A DNA stretch of 29,913 nucleotides. It comes from an uncultured Clostridia bacterium (GTDB lineage Bacteria > Bacillota > Clostridia > TANB77 > CAG-508). Position numbers and translations under genes: made by a program. This document shows positions 1 through 8,004 of the stretch, one piece after another (positions within the stretch are counted from its first letter, which is position 1; each line of letters opens with the position of its first letter). The stretch spans positions 1 through 29,913 of the forward strand of contig CAKPRW010000009.1 in assembly GCA_934183045.1 (NCBI GenBank). The letters run 5' to 3'. Below the pieces are notes generated by a model. It was not told where the DNA came from. It made no database searches and worked only from the letters and a program-made list of their open reading frames with translations.

Positions 1-953
1 CATATACATTCAATAAAGATACTGATTATGCTACTACATTAGAAGATTTGGCTGGTAATGGTACTGTAGTAAGAATTAGATATAAAGTTAAAGTTTATAA
101 TTATGCAGGATCACCTAATATAACAGTAAAATATTTATATACTTCAAACGAACAAGTATTAGTAAAAGTAATATCAGACCAAAAATTAAGAAAAACAAAA
201 CAAAATTGGACATTAAGTGCTGACGGATATACATATTCATATACTTTTACAAGTAATAGTATATATGATACGTCATTTACAACTACTGCCGGAAAACAAG
301 TGCCAGTAAGTATAATTGTAAATTTCTTTAAAAATAAAAATAGATATGATGGAGTAGATGTTTCTGTATATCAAAAAATAATAGATTGGGCAGCTGTAAA
401 AAGAAGTGGAATAGATTTTGCAATAATAAGAGCAGGATATAGAGGATATGGTGCAAGCGGAAGTATGAACTTAGATATGTATTTTGAACAAAACTTAAAA
501 AATGCATATTTAAATGGAATAGATGTTGGAGTATATTTCTTTTCTCAAGCAATAACAGAAAAAGAAGCTATAGAAGAAGCAGACTTTGTTTTGAATTTAG
601 TAAGAAAATATAATATCCCAATTAGATATCCAATTGCAATTGATACAGAAAGAACACCAGTGGGAACAGGAAGAGCAGATAATATATCAACTGAATTAAG
701 AACAAGAATATGTAAAGCATTTTGCAACAGAATTCAACAAGCAGGATATAAATCTATGATTTATGCAAATAAATATTGGCTTTTAAATAATTTAAATATA
801 AAAGAATTGTCACAATATGATATTTGGCTTGCTCATTATACATCAGAAACAGATTATAAGTATTCTTATACAACATGGCAATATACAAGTTCAGGAACGG
901 TAAATGGTATAGTTGGAAATGTTGATAGGAATTATTGTTATAAGAAATATTAA
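1..953 (+). CDS. GH25 family lysozyme (muramidase), 5' end missing
   Basis: The reading frame is open from base 3, so the true start lies upstream; the TTG at 48 is only the first possible start in view. Numbering from 48, about 95 residues of beta-rich sequence without a recognised domain precede a glycosyl hydrolase family 25 domain at about 99-301. Visible GH25 marks are the DGVDVS stretch with D104, FAIIRAGYR, and the AIDTE segment giving the D199-x-E201 acid pair, followed by the WLAHY and WQY segments typical of the barrel end. Family members cut the MurNAc-GlcNAc bond of peptidoglycan, usually outside the cell. A signal peptide cannot be judged because the N-terminus is absent. The gtrA-like gene follows after 14 bases, so they are probably co-transcribed. 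The domain call is firm; the role (autolysin, or phage- or toxin-like) is open. Confidence 0.9.
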   Translation, partial: YTFNKDTDYATTLEDLAGNGTVVRIRYKVKVYNYAGSPNITVKYLYTSNEQVLVKVISDQKLRKTKQNWTLSADGYTYSYTFTSNSIYDTSFTTTAGKQVPVSIIVNFFKNKNRYDGVDVSVYQKIIDWAAVKRSGIDFAIIRAGYRGYGASGSMNLDMYFEQNLKNAYLNGIDVGVYFFSQAITEKEAIEEADFVLNLVRKYNIPIRYPIAIDTERTPVGTGRADNISTELRTRICKAFCNRIQQAGYKSMIYANKYWLLNNLNIKELSQYDIWLAHYTSETDYKYSYTTWQYTSSGTVNGIVGNVDRNYCYKKY

Positions 954-967
954 AACAGGAGAAACAA

Positions 968-1396
968 ATGGAAAAAATAAAACAATTATATTTGAAGTAT
1001 AAAGAGATAATAAATTACCTAGTATTTGGAGGATGTACAACAGTTGTTAATTTTATATCATATTATATACCATCAAATATTTTAGGAATAGATGAAATTA
1101 TAAGTAATATAATTGCTTGGGTTATATCAGTACTATTTGCTTATTTTACTAATAAAATATTTGTGTTTGATAGTAAAACAGAATCATTAAAAGAATCACT
1201 AAAAGAGATGATTTCATTTATACTAGCAAGGTTATTTACAGGAGCTTTATGTGATGTTGGAATGTTTGCATTCATGATTCATGTATTGGCAATAAATGAT
1301 GTAATATCAAAAGTAACAACACAAGTTGCAGTAGTAATACTTAATTATATTTTAAGCAAGTTAGTTATTTTTAGAAAAAAACATGAAAAAGAATAA
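968..1396 (+). CDS. GtrA-like family small membrane protein
   Basis: A 142-residue protein with four hydrophobic segments at about 15-35, 42-62, 78-100 and 108-133, the layout of the GtrA/DPMS family (PF04138). The N-terminal YLVFGGCTTVVNF and the central NKIFVF segment are typical of it. GtrA proteins are thought to flip or help transfer undecaprenyl-phosphate-linked sugars across the membrane. The start is supported by AGGAG at about 957-961, 6 bases upstream. It sits between a lysozyme gene and a GtrB-like glycosyltransferase, the usual partner, which supports a role in decorating a surface polymer. A strong terminator follows its stop, so the glycosyltransferase may have its own promoter. 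The substrate sugar cannot be read from the sequence. Confidence 0.85.
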   Translation: MEKIKQLYLKYKEIINYLVFGGCTTVVNFISYYIPSNILGIDEIISNIIAWVISVLFAYFTNKIFVFDSKTESLKESLKEMISFILARLFTGALCDVGMFAFMIHVLAINDVISKVTTQVAVVILNYILSKLVIFRKKHEKE

Positions 1397-1443
1397 AAAG
1401 TAATAGACCAATTATAAAAAATGATAATTGGTCAATACTTTTT
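1395..1443 (+). terminator. Intrinsic terminator after the GtrA-like gene
   Basis: A perfect 10-bp stem (GACCAATTAT at 1406-1415 with its complement at 1424-1433) is extended by AAAAAGTA at 1395-1402 pairing with TACTTTTT at 1436-1443. The A-rich 5' side and T-rich 3' side make it potentially bidirectional. Confidence 0.85.
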
Positions 1444-1471
1444 ATAAATTAGTATGATAGAAGGAATGTTA

Positions 1472-2431
1472 ATGGAAATGAAAAAAATATCTCTTATAAT
1501 ACCAATGTATTATGAAGAAAAAGTAGTAAACGAATGTTATAAAAGAGTAAAAGAAAGTTTGGAGAATTTAAAAGAATATTGTTATGAAATTATTTTTGTA
1601 AATGACGGAAGTAAAGATAAGACAATGGAATTACTTGAAGATATAGCTCAAAAAGATAAGAATGTTAAAATAATTTCTTTTTCAAGAAATTTTGGACATC
1701 AGGCAGCAGTAACAGCTGGTCTAAAATATACTACAGGAGATGCTGTCATTATTATGGATGCCGATTTACAAGATCCGCCTGAATTAATTCCAGATATGTT
1801 GAAATTATGGGAAAGTGGAAATGAAGTAGTTTATGCAAAAAGAAAAAAGAGAAAAGGCGAGTCGATTTTTAAATTAACCACAGCAAAATTATTTTATAAA
1901 ACTTTAAATGTATTATCAGATGTTGAAATACCAAAAGACACAGGAGATTTTAGATTAGTAGACAAAAAAGTGGTAGATACTATAAATAATATGCCAGAAC
2001 ATAATAAATTTTTAAGAGGATTATTTAGTTGGGTAGGATACAAACAAATACCATTTGAATATGAAAGAAAAGAGAGATATGCTGGAAAAACAAAATATCC
2101 CCTTAGAAAAATGTTGAAACTTGCTTCTGATGGTATTATTAGCTTTTCAACAAAACCATTAAAATTAGTTGGATTATTAGGTATGATTTCTATTGTAATA
2201 TCTATCATTGTACTTATATATGCACTACTATCATATGCATTTAAATTAAATAACTTATCAGCAGGATGGACATCTATTATGGTTGCAATAACTTTCTTTG
2301 CAGGAGTACAATTATTATCAATTTGGATAATGTCAGAATATATTGCTAGAATATATGATGAATCTAAACAAAGACCTCAATTTATAGTTGATAAAAAAAT
2401 AAATATAAATAAAGATAACGAAAATAATTAA
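1472..2431 (+). CDS. Family 2 glycosyltransferase, GtrB/DPM1-like
   Basis: A glycosyltransferase of the polyprenyl-phosphate sugar synthase type. The GT-A domain occupies about residues 5-230, with IIPMYYEE, VNDGSKDKT and MDADLQDPPE; the metal-binding DxD is D96-A-D98. Two membrane segments at about 231-257 and 266-290 follow, ending in the SEYIARIYDESKQRP segment typical of GtrB/YkcC-like enzymes. Such enzymes move glucose or another hexose from a nucleotide donor to undecaprenyl phosphate on the cytoplasmic face. The ATG at 1472 is chosen because AAGGA at 1461-1465 is 6 bases upstream; the in-frame ATG at 1454 has no site and would add 6 residues. It probably works with the GtrA-like protein upstream. 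The donor and acceptor are not visible. Confidence 0.88.
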   Translation: MEMKKISLIIPMYYEEKVVNECYKRVKESLENLKEYCYEIIFVNDGSKDKTMELLEDIAQKDKNVKIISFSRNFGHQAAVTAGLKYTTGDAVIIMDADLQDPPELIPDMLKLWESGNEVVYAKRKKRKGESIFKLTTAKLFYKTLNVLSDVEIPKDTGDFRLVDKKVVDTINNMPEHNKFLRGLFSWVGYKQIPFEYERKERYAGKTKYPLRKMLKLASDGIISFSTKPLKLVGLLGMISIVISIIVLIYALLSYAFKLNNLSAGWTSIMVAITFFAGVQLLSIWIMSEYIARIYDESKQRPQFIVDKKININKDNENN

Positions 2432-2446
2432 TAATCGACAAATTAT

Positions 2447-2479
2447 AAAAAAGTACAAGAAAAGACTTGTACTTTTTTT
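2447..2479 (+). terminator. Intrinsic terminator after the glycosyltransferase gene
   Basis: Stem AAAAAAGTACAAG (2447-2459) pairs with CTTGTACTTTTTT from 2466 and ends in a run of seven T. Its 3' arm also holds the -35 box of the next promoter. Confidence 0.85.
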
Positions 2480-2495
2480 GGTTAAATGGTATGAT
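2467..2495 (+). promoter_or_regulatory. Promoter of the rml operon
   Basis: TTGTAC (2467-2472), 17 bases, TATGAT (2490-2495), with a strong GAAAGGAAG ribosome binding site before the ATG at 2527. The -35 box lies inside the 3' arm of the preceding terminator, so the terminator and promoter are fused. Confidence 0.6.
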
Positions 2496-2526
2496 ATACA
2501 CGTGAAATTAGAAAGGAAGTGTAAGT

Positions 2527-3405
2527 ATGAAAATACTAATTACAGGAGCAAATGGAATGCTTGCAAAATCTGTAAGAAAAAGATTAGAAAAAGGAAATGA
2601 ATTAATTTGTACAGATGTAGCAGATTTAGATATAACAGATGAAAGTGCTGTATTAAAATATGTGGAAGAGGTAAAACCAGATTATATTATTAACTGTGCT
2701 GCATATACTGCAGTTGATAAAGCAGAAGAAGCTGGAGAAATAGTAGAAAAAATAAATGCAGAAGGACCAGCAAACTTAGCAAAAGCAGCAAAATCAGTTG
2801 ATATTCCATTAGTACATATAAGTACAGATTATGTATTTGGTGGAAATTTAGACGTAGAAAAAGACTATAAAGAAGATGACGAAAAAGCACCTGTTACAGT
2901 TTATGGAATAACAAAATTACACGGAGAAGAAAAAATACAAGAGAATACAGACAAATATTATATATTCAGAACAGCATGGTTATATGGAGATGGAAACAAC
3001 TTTGTAAGAACTATGTTAAAATTAGGAGAACAAAAAGATGAAATAAGTGTTGTATGTGATCAACATGGTTCACCAACTTATGCAGAAGATTTAGCAAATA
3101 TAATAGGAGAAGCAATAGAAAAGAAAATACCATATGGTGTATATCATTCAACAAATCAAGGATATACAACATGGTATGACTTCACAAAAGCAATATTTGA
3201 ATATGCTGGAATTATATGTAAAGTAAATCCAGTAACAACAGAAGAATACATTGAAATGATGAAAGTAACACAAGCCAAAAGACCTAAAAATTCACAATTA
3301 TCAAAAGATAAACTATTAGCACAAGGTGTTAAAGTGCCTGAATGGGAAGATGCTTTAAAAAGATATTTACAAGAAGAAGGAAAAATGGTGAAAGGAAGTT
3401 TATAA
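2527..3405 (+). CDS. rfbD: dTDP-4-dehydrorhamnose reductase (RmlD)
   Basis: A 292-residue short-chain dehydrogenase of the RmlD type. It makes the last step of dTDP-L-rhamnose synthesis, NAD(P)H reduction of dTDP-4-keto-L-rhamnose. The nucleotide-binding GANGMLA is at residues 7-13, NCAAYTAVDKAE at about 56-67, HISTDYVFGG at 97-106 with T100, and the catalytic pair Y126-xxx-K130 in VYGITK. The length is normal. It is the first gene of the operon, behind the promoter at 2467; rmlA starts one base after its stop, so the two are probably translationally coupled. Together with rmlA and rmlB it supplies activated rhamnose for cell-wall polysaccharide or glycan decoration. Confidence 0.95.
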   Translation: MKILITGANGMLAKSVRKRLEKGNELICTDVADLDITDESAVLKYVEEVKPDYIINCAAYTAVDKAEEAGEIVEKINAEGPANLAKAAKSVDIPLVHISTDYVFGGNLDVEKDYKEDDEKAPVTVYGITKLHGEEKIQENTDKYYIFRTAWLYGDGNNFVRTMLKLGEQKDEISVVCDQHGSPTYAEDLANIIGEAIEKKIPYGVYHSTNQGYTTWYDFTKAIFEYAGIICKVNPVTTEEYIEMMKVTQAKRPKNSQLSKDKLLAQGVKVPEWEDALKRYLQEEGKMVKGSL

Positions 3406-3406
3406 A

Positions 3407-4297
3407 ATGAAAAATAGAAAAGGAATAATTTTAGCAGGAGGAAGTGGAACAAGATTATATCCATTAACAATTGCAATATCAAAACAAATAATGCCAGTAT
3501 ATGATAAACCAATGATATACTATCCATTATCAGTACTTATGAATGCTGATGTAAAAGAAGTTTTAATCATTTCAACTCCAAGAGATATAGAAGTATTCAA
3601 AGAATTATTAGGTGATGGATCACAATGGGGAATGCATTTTGAATACAAAGTACAAGAAAAACCAAACGGACTAGCAGAAGCATTCATCATAGGTGAAGAA
3701 TTTATAGGTGATGACAATGTTGTTATGATATTAGGAGACAACATGTTCTATGGATCTCATTTACCAGAAATATTAAAAAGAGCAAATGCTAGAGAAGATG
3801 AATCAACAATATTTGGATACTATGTAAAAGATCCAAGAGCTTATGGAGTTGTTGAAGTAGATAAAGACGGAAAAGCAATTTCAATTGAAGAAAAACCAGA
3901 AAATCCAAAATCAAATTATGCAGTACCAGGACTATATTTCTACACAAACGACGTAATAGAAATAGCAAAAAATGTAAAACCATCAGCAAGAGGAGAATTA
4001 GAAATAACTTCAGTAAATGATGAATACATGAAAAGAGGAAAACTAACAGTAGAAAAATTAGGAAGAGGAATGACATGGTTTGATACAGGAACACATGATG
4101 CATTATTAGAAACAGCAAGTTTCGTACAAACAATAGAAAAAAGACAAGGAATGCAAGTTAGTTGTCCAGAAGAAATAGCATACAAAAATGGATGGATTAC
4201 AGCAGAACAACTATCAAAATTAGCAGACAAATACATGAAAACAGCATATGGACAATATCTAAAAGACTTAGCAACAAACAAATTTGGAGAAGAATAA
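3407..4297 (+). CDS. rfbA: Glucose-1-phosphate thymidylyltransferase (RmlA)
   Basis: A 296-residue nucleotidyltransferase that joins dTTP and glucose-1-phosphate to give dTDP-glucose, the entry step of the rhamnose pathway. Residues 8-19 (ILAGGSGTRLYP) form the nucleotide-binding loop, followed by SKQIMPVYDKPMIYYPL. The GDN motif with metal-binding D111 and the EEKPENPKS segment, with the AVPGLYFY stretch after it, are as expected for short RmlA enzymes. The ribosome binding site (AAAGGAAG) lies inside the end of rmlD and the start is one base after that stop. The order rmlD-rmlA-(HD)-rmlB is less usual than rmlABCD or rmlACBD. A GC-rich repeat fragment follows the stop. Confidence 0.95.
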   Translation: MKNRKGIILAGGSGTRLYPLTIAISKQIMPVYDKPMIYYPLSVLMNADVKEVLIISTPRDIEVFKELLGDGSQWGMHFEYKVQEKPNGLAEAFIIGEEFIGDDNVVMILGDNMFYGSHLPEILKRANAREDESTIFGYYVKDPRAYGVVEVDKDGKAISIEEKPENPKSNYAVPGLYFYTNDVIEIAKNVKPSARGELEITSVNDEYMKRGKLTVEKLGRGMTWFDTGTHDALLETASFVQTIEKRQGMQVSCPEEIAYKNGWITAEQLSKLADKYMKTAYGQYLKDLATNKFGEE

Positions 4298-4298
4298 A

Positions 4299-4353
4299 GG
4301 GATTTGGGGACGTTCCTTCTTTTCCCTAAAACTGGGATTCTGGGACACTCCTA
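4299..4353 (+). repeat. REP-like GC-rich palindromic fragment
   Basis: This 55-base stretch between rmlA and the HD gene is far richer in G and C than its surroundings. It contains two related halves with GGGGACGTTCC and GGGACACTCC, each preceded by a GGGATT-type stretch, and imperfect pairing of AGGGA (4298-4302) with TCCCT (4323-4327). It shares the GGGGACG core with the hairpin pair at 8005-8073. It resembles the intergenic REP sequences that Y1/RAYT transposases mobilise, but no such transposase is in the window. Confidence 0.5.
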
Positions 4354-4391
4354 ATTATTGGACTTAAAGAAAAAAATAAAGGAAGTACAGA

Positions 4392-5171
4392 ATGATGATA
4401 GATATATTAAAAGCGAAGAATGTTTTTAAAGAATACATTTCAAATTACGACATTAATAATCCACAAATTAATTTGAAAATTATACATATGTATCACGTTG
4501 CAGAAAATTCAAAAAAAATAGCAAAAGATTTAGGATTATCCCAAGAAGAACAAGATCTAGCAGAAATTATAGGATTGCTACATGATATAGGAAGGTTTGA
4601 ACAAATTAAATTATACAATACCTTCTCAGACAAAATGAGTATAGACCATGGACAAAAAAGTGTAGAAGTTCTATTTGCGGATAAATGGATCAGAAGATTT
4701 GTTCAAGACGAAAAAAATGATGCCATTATATATAAAGCAATTAACAATCATAACAAATATGAAATAGAAAAAGGATTATCTGAAAAAGAAAATTTGCATA
4801 GTAAAATAATTAGAGATGCAGATAACCTAGACATATTTAGAGGATTGCTAGAACAAAAAATTGAAGACTTTGGATTCTTTGGAAGTAGTGATATTTCAAA
4901 AGAAGTTTTAAGTCCAGAGTTTTTTGAAGATTTTAAAAAAGAGCAGCTTTTATTATATGCAAAAGCCAAGACGGATATGGATGTTATGGTTGCTATTATA
5001 GCTCATATATATGCAATTAATTTTAAAGAAACATTAAATATAATAAAAGAAAATGATTATATTAACAAATTTATAAAAAGATTAGATTGCAAAGATCAAT
5101 ATACAAGAGAAAAAATGGAAGAAATTGCAGTAATTGCAATGAATTATATAGAAAAGAAAATAAATTATTAG
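4392..5171 (+). CDS. HD-domain phosphohydrolase inside the rhamnose operon
   Basis: A 259-residue protein with an HD domain at about residues 28-150. Metal ligands visible are H35, the H64-D65 doublet in LLHDIGRFE, probably H86 and H120, and D142/D144 in RDADNLDI. HD enzymes are metal-dependent phosphohydrolases of nucleotides or cyclic nucleotides; the substrate cannot be read from the sequence. The start ATGATG at 4392 follows AAAGGAAG by about 6 bases. Its stop is 13 bases before rmlB, so it is co-oriented and probably in the same transcript, although it is not part of the known dTDP-rhamnose pathway. It could be a house-cleaning enzyme or an unrelated gene inserted in the operon; the REP-like fragment upstream fits an insertion point. 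Confidence 0.85.
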   Translation: MMIDILKAKNVFKEYISNYDINNPQINLKIIHMYHVAENSKKIAKDLGLSQEEQDLAEIIGLLHDIGRFEQIKLYNTFSDKMSIDHGQKSVEVLFADKWIRRFVQDEKNDAIIYKAINNHNKYEIEKGLSEKENLHSKIIRDADNLDIFRGLLEQKIEDFGFFGSSDISKEVLSPEFFEDFKKEQLLLYAKAKTDMDVMVAIIAHIYAINFKETLNIIKENDYINKFIKRLDCKDQYTREKMEEIAVIAMNYIEKKINY

Positions 5172-5184
5172 AGGTGAAATTATT

Positions 5185-6150
5185 ATGAAAAATGTATTAG
5201 TAACAGGAGCAGCTGGTTTTATAGGAGCAAACTTTGCAGAATATTTTGTAAATAAACATCCTGATTATAAAGTTGTAGTAGTTGATAAACTAACATATGC
5301 AGGTAATATGGATAACTTAAAAAAGGTTCAAGATAAAATTGAATTTGAACAAGCAGATATATGCGATTTTGAAAAAATGAAAGAAATTTTCGATAAATAT
5401 GATATAAACGGAGTAATTCATTTTGCTGCAGAATCACATGTTGATAATAGTATAAAAAATCCATTTGTATTCACACAAACAAATGTAATAGGAACACATA
5501 CATTATTAGAAACAGCAAAACAAAAATGGGGAGAAGGAAGTGAAAATAAATTTGTTCACATTTCTACAGATGAAGTTTATGGTTCATTAGGAGAAGATGG
5601 ATATTTTACTGAAAAATCTCCAATAAAACCAAGTAGTCCATATTCATCATCAAAAGCAAGTTCAGACTTGATAGCATTAGCATACAAAGAAACATACAAA
5701 ATGAATGTTAATGTAACAAACTGTTCAAACAATTATGGACCATACCAACATAATGAAAAATTAATTCCACATATGATCAAATTAGCTTTAAATGACGAAA
5801 AACTACCAGTATATGGAACAGGAAAAAATATAAGAGATTGGTTATTTGTAGAAGATCATTGTGAAGCAATAGATTTAGTATTCCATAAAGGAATTGCTGG
5901 AGAAAGATATAATATTGGTGGACATAATGAAAAAAGAAACATTGAAATTGTAAAATTAATATTACAAAGACTTGGAAAATCAGAAGATTTAATAGAATAT
6001 GTTGAAGACAGAAAAGGTCATGATTATAGATATGCAATTGATCCAACAAAAATTAAAAATGAACTTGGTTGGTATCCAAAAACAAAATTTGAAGATGGAA
6101 TAGTAAAAACAATTGATTGGTATCTAGAAAATCCAGACTGGTTAAAATAG
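5185..6150 (+). CDS. rfbB: dTDP-glucose 4,6-dehydratase (RmlB)
   Basis: A 321-residue extended short-chain dehydrogenase that converts dTDP-glucose to dTDP-4-keto-6-deoxyglucose. The NAD-binding GAAGFIG is at residues 8-14, HFAAESHVDNSI at 79-90, the catalytic T128-D129-E130 in STDEVYGS, and Y153-xxx-K157 in YSSSK. The C-terminal RDWLFVEDH and GERYNIGG segments match RmlB. GAGGTG at about 5171-5176 is a good ribosome binding site. Length is typical. With rmlA and rmlD upstream it completes three of the four pathway steps; the 3,5-epimerase gene rmlC is not in the window and must lie elsewhere. Confidence 0.95.
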   Translation: MKNVLVTGAAGFIGANFAEYFVNKHPDYKVVVVDKLTYAGNMDNLKKVQDKIEFEQADICDFEKMKEIFDKYDINGVIHFAAESHVDNSIKNPFVFTQTNVIGTHTLLETAKQKWGEGSENKFVHISTDEVYGSLGEDGYFTEKSPIKPSSPYSSSKASSDLIALAYKETYKMNVNVTNCSNNYGPYQHNEKLIPHMIKLALNDEKLPVYGTGKNIRDWLFVEDHCEAIDLVFHKGIAGERYNIGGHNEKRNIEIVKLILQRLGKSEDLIEYVEDRKGHDYRYAIDPTKIKNELGWYPKTKFEDGIVKTIDWYLENPDWLK

Positions 6151-6209
6151 TCATTATATTAATAATAAATTTTAATACGATGAATATAAATAAATAATGG
6201 ATGTTGATT

Positions 6210-6848
6210 ATGAATTTATTAAATAACGAACAATATAAAAGATTCTTCTTTAGTGGAATAGATAATAAAGAAGATGTAAAAGAAGGAATTATATATTTTG
6301 CTTCTAAACAAGTTTATAGTGGTCACAAAAATGATGATTGGTATAGCCTACCAAATGAAATGTTATTAGAAGAAATATTGGGAAATGCTGTACCTAAATA
6401 CAGACAATTTTATCGTTTTGTCACATTAAATGATCAATATAAAAAGTACAACTTTGACGTTGATCTAGACCAGATAAGAAAAGAGTTAGAAGAAAAAGTA
6501 GAAAGCTTATTGGAATCTGGAGATATGATAAAAACCAAAGCAGGAATATTTATAACAAGAGGAGAAGCTCAGAGATTAGATAGTAAACCGTATTATCAAT
6601 ATGGGGAAGGCATGCAGGGTGAAGAAACCTGGACAAGACAACTTTATAGAATTTTAGAAAAATTAGAAACGTTAGAAAAGTCAAATATATTAGAATATTA
6701 CGAGTGCTGGATATTTACAAAGCTACAAAGAGCGATCTTGAGAAATGAACCAGATGAAATACCTTATATGGAAAGAGCTTATCAGTTATTTGAAAAAAGA
6801 AAACAAAAAATTAAAGAAGAAAGATCTAAAGAGGAATCAGGAAGATAA
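6210..6848 (+). CDS. Hypothetical protein, charged and helical
   Basis: A 212-residue protein that I do not recognise. It has no signal peptide or membrane segment, is rich in Glu, Lys, Tyr and Arg, and looks soluble and mostly helical, with charged helices around residues 80-105 and a Lys/Arg/Glu tail at 190-212. A central patch with the segments YYQYGEGMQGEETWTRQLYR (about 130-149) and YYECW is the most distinctive part. The ATG at 6210 is preferred over the in-frame ATG at 6201, which would leave almost no room for a ribosome binding site; even so the site is weak. It follows rmlB by 59 bases and ends in its own terminator, so it may be the last gene of the operon. Confidence 0.7.
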   Translation: MNLLNNEQYKRFFFSGIDNKEDVKEGIIYFASKQVYSGHKNDDWYSLPNEMLLEEILGNAVPKYRQFYRFVTLNDQYKKYNFDVDLDQIRKELEEKVESLLESGDMIKTKAGIFITRGEAQRLDSKPYYQYGEGMQGEETWTRQLYRILEKLETLEKSNILEYYECWIFTKLQRAILRNEPDEIPYMERAYQLFEKRKQKIKEERSKEESGR

Positions 6849-6865
6849 ATCCTGATTCTTTTTTT
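6834..6865 (+). terminator. Terminator overlapping the end of the hypothetical gene
   Basis: GAATCAGG (6834-6841) pairs with CCTGATTC (6851-6858), followed by a run of seven T. The 5' arm is inside the last codons of the gene at 6210. Confidence 0.85.
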
Positions 6866-6884
6866 GTTATAAAAACGAGTATTC

Positions 6885-6913
6885 TTGTAATAAATTAATA
6901 AATATAGTATAAT
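6885..6913 (+). promoter_or_regulatory. trpS promoter
   Basis: TTGTAA (6885-6890), 17 bases, TATAAT (6908-6913). The leader to the trpS ATG is about 60 bases and shows no T-box or other recognisable riboswitch. Confidence 0.7.
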
Positions 6914-6977
6914 AAGCACAATGAAGAAATATAAAATTAAAAAAATATATCTATAATTATAAAAGGAGAAAAAATAG

Positions 6978-7989
6978 ATGAACAAAAAAAGAATTTTAAC
7001 AGGTGATAGACCAACAGGAAGATTGCATATAGGACATTATTTTGGATCATTAAAAAAGAGAGTTGAATTACAAGAAAGTGGTGAATATGACCCATATATA
7101 TTAATTGCAGATGTTCAAGCATTAACAGATAATTTTAATAATCCAGAAAAAGTAAGAAAAAATGTAAGAGAAGTTGCAATTGATTACTTATCTTGTCGGA
7201 ATAGATCCTAATAAGACGACAATATACATACAATCAATGATACCAGAAGTTGCCGAATTAACAGTGTTCTACTCTAATTTGGTAACAATTGCAAGATTAC
7301 AAAGAAATCCGACCGTAAAAACAGAAATTGCACAAAAAAAAGAATTGTTTGGAGAAAGTGTAACATATGGATTTTTAGGATATCCAGTAAGTCAGGCTGC
7401 TGACATAACAGCTTTTAGTGGCGAAATGATACCAGTTGGAGAAGATCAATTACCATTAATTGAACAATGTAGAGAAATAGTAAGAAAATTTAATTCTATA
7501 TATGGAGAAATATTAATAGAACCAGAAGCAGTTTTGTCTAGTGGCAAAAGAATAAAAGGATTAGATGGTAATGAAAAAATGGGAAAATCATTAGGAAATG
7601 CGATTTACTTAGCTGATAGTGAAGAAGAAATAACAAAAAAAGTAATGGGAGCAGTAACAGATCCTAATCGTATAAAAAAAGATGACTTAGGAAATCCTGA
7701 TATATGCATGGTAGCATATTATCATAAATTATTTACACCAAAAGATGAGGTAAAAACAGTATGTGAAGAATGTAGAACAGGGAAAAGAGGATGTGTTGCT
7801 TGCAAAAAGCAATTAGCACATAATATTATAGAAGAATTAAGACCAATAAGAGAAAAAAGAGCGTATTATGAAGCACATCCAGAAGAAATTGATAAAATCC
7901 TAAAAGAAGGAACTAAAAAAGCTCAAGAAGAAGCCAAAAAAACAATAAAAAAAGTTAAGCAAGCAATGAAATTAGATTATTTTGAATAA
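6978..7989 (+). CDS. trpS: Tryptophanyl-tRNA synthetase, +1 frameshift at CGG
   Basis: Class I tRNA synthetase charging tRNA-Trp. The HIGH motif appears as GRLHIGHYFGSL near residue 15 and the KMSKS loop as GNEKMGKS. The gene is in two frames: 6978-7196 gives residues 1-73 and 7198-7989 gives the rest, about 336 residues in all, close to the usual 330. The zero frame meets CGG at 7197 and a stop four codons later; skipping C7197 reads GGA and continues the conserved IDYL..GIDPNKT segment. A cysteine set C243, C265, C272 and C275 (C-x21-C-x6-C-x2-C) is near the [4Fe-4S] motif described in some bacterial TrpRS. The start follows AAAGGAG. The gene is normally essential and no second copy is in view, so either the shift is translated through or the extra base is an error. 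Confidence 0.9.
7197..7200 (+). other. Candidate +1 recoding site CGGA in trpS
   Basis: Zero-frame codons are TCT TGT CGG AAT; the protein requires TGT then GGA. Removing one C restores frame. See the matching sites at 12917 and 16342. Confidence 0.7.
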
Positions 7990-8004
7990 AAAAGTGACCA
8001 AGGG

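Noticed and set aside
6914..6977. Possible T-box or leader peptide upstream of trpS
   Set aside because: The leader is only about 60 bases, has no T-box sequence or terminator, and the short open frame at 6921 contains no tryptophan codon.
7174..7989. Treating the second trpS frame as a separate gene
   Set aside because: The apparent start at 7174 lies inside the N-terminal frame, with no ribosome binding site, and the joined protein matches full-length TrpRS.
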